Of a DNA stretch of 64,000 bases, positions 62,701-64,000 are shown piece by piece. Numbering within the stretch: position 1 is the stretch's first letter; each line of letters opens with the position of its first letter. Origin of the DNA: Candidatus Babelota bacterium (GTDB taxonomy: Bacteria; Babelota; Babeliae; Babelales; Vermiphilaceae); the NCBI GenBank assembly GCA_029262575.1, contig JAJCZC010000018.1, positions 1 to 64,000 of the forward strand, in the 5' to 3' direction. The translations under genes and the position numbers were made by a program. The notes beneath the pieces are model-generated. The model searched no databases. It saw only the letters and a list, made by a program, of their open reading frames with translations, and was not told where the DNA came from.

Positions 62701-63259
62701 AGATTAACAGATTTTTTTGTGAATCGGTTTGCAATAATAAAGGGGCTGTTTTCCAATGATCATTAGCCGCCTGACACCCTGGGTCATATGAGGCATCTGG
62801 ACCATAATATGGAAATGGAAAACATAAGTTTATGCCACGCGTTGTTGGATCAGATCCCGCTTGATTAGGCGGTTCAAGATATTGCAAAATAAGTGGATTG
62901 GCAATAACAGGGCTTTGTTGAAACAATTCTGCCGGCCAAGTGTTTGTTGGCGGCACATTTTTTGCAACAAAATAGCCATCATTAGGACTTGTCTCTTCTT
63001 GTCCCGTCGCCCATAATACCGCTCCCCCAAGCCAAGAATGTAAACGATATGGTGGCACAGGAGCATTTGGATTTTGCAGCGCCGTACTTGTAACGCTCAC
63101 TAAATCCGGGGCCGCTAGCTGAGGATAATAAGTACCATCAGGCTTGTTAGTTACAGCACTAATATTTTCGGTTTGAAAAAACGCTTGCCCTGATTGAATA
63201 GGAGCCGCAAGCGCTCTACCTATAAATAACACACTCAACAATATATATCGTTTGCCCAT
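59723..63259 (-). CDS. Secreted GH81 endo-beta-1,3-glucanase
   Basis: The 1178-residue protein starts at ATG 63259 behind AAGGAGAGAAG and has a signal peptide MGKRYILLSVLFIGRALAA. The N-terminal part (RLHSWLGGAVLWATGQ) begins the GH81 beta-sandwich. The catalytic (alpha/alpha)6 barrel shows FNDHHYQYGYWISAAALAG, where Asp in F-N-D-H-H is the acid, and WAGHGWADGI, then GGNAGHNENSVGEALQAYAS with the Glu cluster that holds the base. GH81 enzymes cut beta-1,3-glucan (laminarin, chrysolaminarin, fungal wall glucan). It is larger than typical GH81 because of inserts around 260-330 and 640-720. Likely target: host storage or cell-wall glucan. Confidence 0.9.
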   Translation of the reverse strand: MGKRYILLSVLFIGRALAAPIQSGQAFFQTENISAVTNKPDGTYYPQLAAPDLVSVTSTALQNPNAPVPPYRLHSWLGGAVLWATGQEETSPNDGYFVAKNVPPTNTWPAELFQQSPVIANPLILQYLEPPNQAGSDPTTRGINLCFPFPYYGPDASYDPGCQAANDHWKTAPLLLQTDSQKNLLIFPTDAAPLDGQAKGSIWAPNSILVDRQGDWDVDLIFQNPANPYIKTAFSDPNGQGEYIKMTIAQGSPYVFVECRGFEYLGISNRIVGDESSGLVAPATAAAAVPGVSKVNYARFGGNQNNPAIFTEGSTLNPPGMQDNFTTWAVYFKNDIGITFVPGTATSQPQNSYLQFPNKTQKYYLVFTGIPTIFAYPTLSKTYAQAIAEAGNDVNAYAQELGKYAFNFLTNTQIDYSVTQNTFCETTFQSTLENPYSDGSMVAAQSTVMCLQPHQYQDQLFAPGLTPTVLDLDGSTDFASTATTVTNLFYWSVRGNLKPILGDSFKTNYIFSNFVPGMPPPFWTDMVSTAAGPFSIGQLLFDNIDNEYVNNLASKAFAPWNTGYYSNDKGIYDVGKSIASAAKQTSLLLNFVQGMQDNADSGAAFHDFFYNALIEQQYNNVVGLPARPGAFNAPESKPRLQAVQDGLESSLVGTTKPMLAGVQGAFSHYFRQNPVVTKGKAPNAFYNLSHYAYYDPIGHMVMLYPSAGQAEAPTPNPTPWPSRKQTLPIRDIMGEVGGQVKVLGPSIGIVWESFGVANAFNDHHYQYGYWISAAALAGLYEGAWKTMPDDGNKWASEAQFGQAVDQLAQDIGYNKSNNGTDLNFYKNAMMSFAKLNFFDQWAGHGWADGIQATIAGGNAGHNENSVGEALQAYASIILWGMTTGRRDITDLGIYLYTTASYAMDSYFFDKNLNLKKGQAPTASFVPVTTKMGDADYPVGTAFIDTTIHNESGGMPTSSGTPKIAQATINYSSDFGQTPENVKVINAFPCSAWTLVYGRNKDYLTAWNGSMDTTEFTDTIPAGITTNNACWKINFDSNMNMLRMLSGSTIAFGQTDLSGTAPTPYQFMLDVFTMFGPTPPWGALGGAFADPSQSINEVLHFMHIIDYYGTPDWTVYGYGKDDSNALIYTAAFTKGGTTTFFAFNPTLNDVMVEFADIATKMSITSFEVKAKRWASVSMS

Positions 63260-63399
63260 CTTCTCTCCTTATAAATGGCATCATATATTCTTGGTGTAGC
63301 ACAAAAAAATACAAGGGTCCACTTGAACCAAAAAATATAAAACAATAGACTTGAAGCACTCAGATATATTATTTTGAAATGAATGGAGGAGAAAAATAA

Positions 63400-63711
63400 A
63401 TGAAGAAAATCAGCTTGCTTTGTGCCTTTTATTCACTCATTGCACACGGCACTATAATAGAAAAGATTCCATCGCATTGGCTTAAAAACACAACCTTTTA
63501 TCTGCAGGATAAGGGCGATTCAATGCTTTTGGGGCAACTTTTTATACGCCTAGACAAAAAAAAGATGGGCTTTGGGGAGTTTTTGGCTGAGCTTATACAA
63601 ATTATCAATGCGCAATCCCAGACAAATAAACGACTCGAAACCCGCATCGCCAGCCTCGAACAGATCATTAAAGAAATACAACAAGCTCAATCTCAGCAAC
63701 CCAATCTCTAA
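63400..63711 (+). CDS. Small secreted protein with C-terminal coiled coil
   Basis: The 103-residue protein starts at ATG 63400 behind TGGAGGAGAA. The signal peptide is MKKISLLCAFYSLIAHG. The mature part has a short strand region (LKNTTFYLQDKGDSMLLGQL) and ends in a heptad-like helix, NKRLETRIASLEQIIKEIQQ, likely a coiled coil for oligomerisation, with a Gln-rich tail. Family unknown. It diverges from the glucanase gene, and the shared 140-base gap may hold both promoters. Confidence 0.68.
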   Translation: MKKISLLCAFYSLIAHGTIIEKIPSHWLKNTTFYLQDKGDSMLLGQLFIRLDKKKMGFGEFLAELIQIINAQSQTNKRLETRIASLEQIIKEIQQAQSQQPNL

Positions 63712-63729
63712 ATCGCAGCTGATTCAATA

Positions 63730-63999
63730 CTAGATAACCTGAGAAAGTTGGCCACCAGGCAATACGCAACTTGCTTGCCTTTGATGCGTTATCTGACTAA
63801 TGTGTAGATCATCAATTCTACCGATATTTTGCGCAATTTGTGATGTGATATAACCATTATAAAGCTCAGTTGCATCATATAAAGCGTCATAAAACACACA
63901 ATAGGGAGTGTCAAACTGTGGCGATCTCGTTACTGCATTGAATCGTCTGATTGCACCCAGACTCGTTGTATAAGCTGCTTGCTCAGTCTTTATGAGGCT
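63730..63999 (-). CDS. C-terminal end of an unknown protein (partial, cut by window edge)
   Basis: On the minus strand the frame is open from the window edge to a TAG at 63730-63732. It gives about 89 residues without a start: SLIKTEQAAYTTSLGAIRRF, then QFDTPYCVFYDALYDATELY, ISQITHQRQASCVLPGGQLS and VI. It ends convergent to the small coiled-coil gene. No family recognised; codon structure and the clean end support a real gene. Confidence 0.55.
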   Translation of the reverse strand, partial: SLIKTEQAAYTTSLGAIRRFNAVTRSPQFDTPYCVFYDALYDATELYNGYITSQIAQNIGRIDDLHISQITHQRQASCVLPGGQLSQVI

Positions 64000-64000
64000 A

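Noticed and set aside
1-64000. Transposases, integrases, tRNA or rRNA genes
   Set aside because: No transposase or integrase motif and no RNA gene was recognised on either strand; the remnants look like decayed local paralogues.

Overview
The window is AT-rich DNA from a Gram-negative, probably host-dependent bacterium. Small secreted TPR/Sel1 and ankyrin proteins, a SNF2-SWIM pair, a Legionella-type major outer-membrane protein and very frequent Sec signal peptides suggest a protist-associated lineage such as Candidatus Dependentiae (TM6). This is inference from gene content: no rRNA, tRNA or housekeeping marker is present to fix the taxonomy.

Layout. 1-1.0 kb: the end of an unknown gene and a small secreted protein. 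1.0-2.5 kb: a secreted sulfotransferase and an FkbM methyltransferase. 2.6-6.1 kb: a SNF2 helicase with its SWIM zinc-finger partner, followed by a decayed copy of the FkbM 3' end and a truncated gene. 6.8-39.2 kb: a large glycan region of about 30 genes with glycosyltransferases (four GT32-like, several GT2, one GT6/ABO-like, one exostosin-like, one fucosyltransferase-like and several unrecognised families), sugar or FkbM methyltransferases, sulfotransferases, an SGNH hydrolase, and nucleotide-sugar enzymes for UDP-xylose, NDP-rhamnose and GDP-fucose. 39.3-43.1 kb: small secreted proteins and an 18-repeat ankyrin protein with an NLS-like basic patch. 43.1-51.2 kb: a minus-strand operon (WecB-WecC fusion, two-domain oxidoreductase, small protein, ManC, a second Gmd, sulfotransferase). 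51.3-52.6 kb: a TPR glycosyltransferase. 52.7-58.5 kb: small secreted TPR/Sel1-like proteins, one with a C2H2-like finger. 58.5-64 kb: a MOMP-like porin, a secreted GH81 endo-beta-1,3-glucanase, a small coiled-coil protein and the 3' end of one more gene.

The central observation is that most glycan enzymes carry N-terminal signal peptides. This includes nucleotide-sugar enzymes that are normally cytosolic: UDP-xylose synthase, a 4,6-dehydratase, a eukaryote-type rhamnose 3,5-epimerase/4-reductase, Gmd, GDP-fucose synthase and ManC. A second Gmd, the WecB-WecC fusion and the two-domain oxidoreductase lack signal peptides and would form an ordinary cytosolic branch. The sequence therefore suggests a glycan-building pathway placed outside the bacterial cytoplasm, in the periplasm or in the host. 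It is equipped for fucose, rhamnose, xylose, methyl and sulfate decoration and may modify host glycans or build host-like ones. No Wzx, Wzy or ABC glycan exporter is visible. Several decayed gene remnants show that the cluster turns over by duplication and loss.
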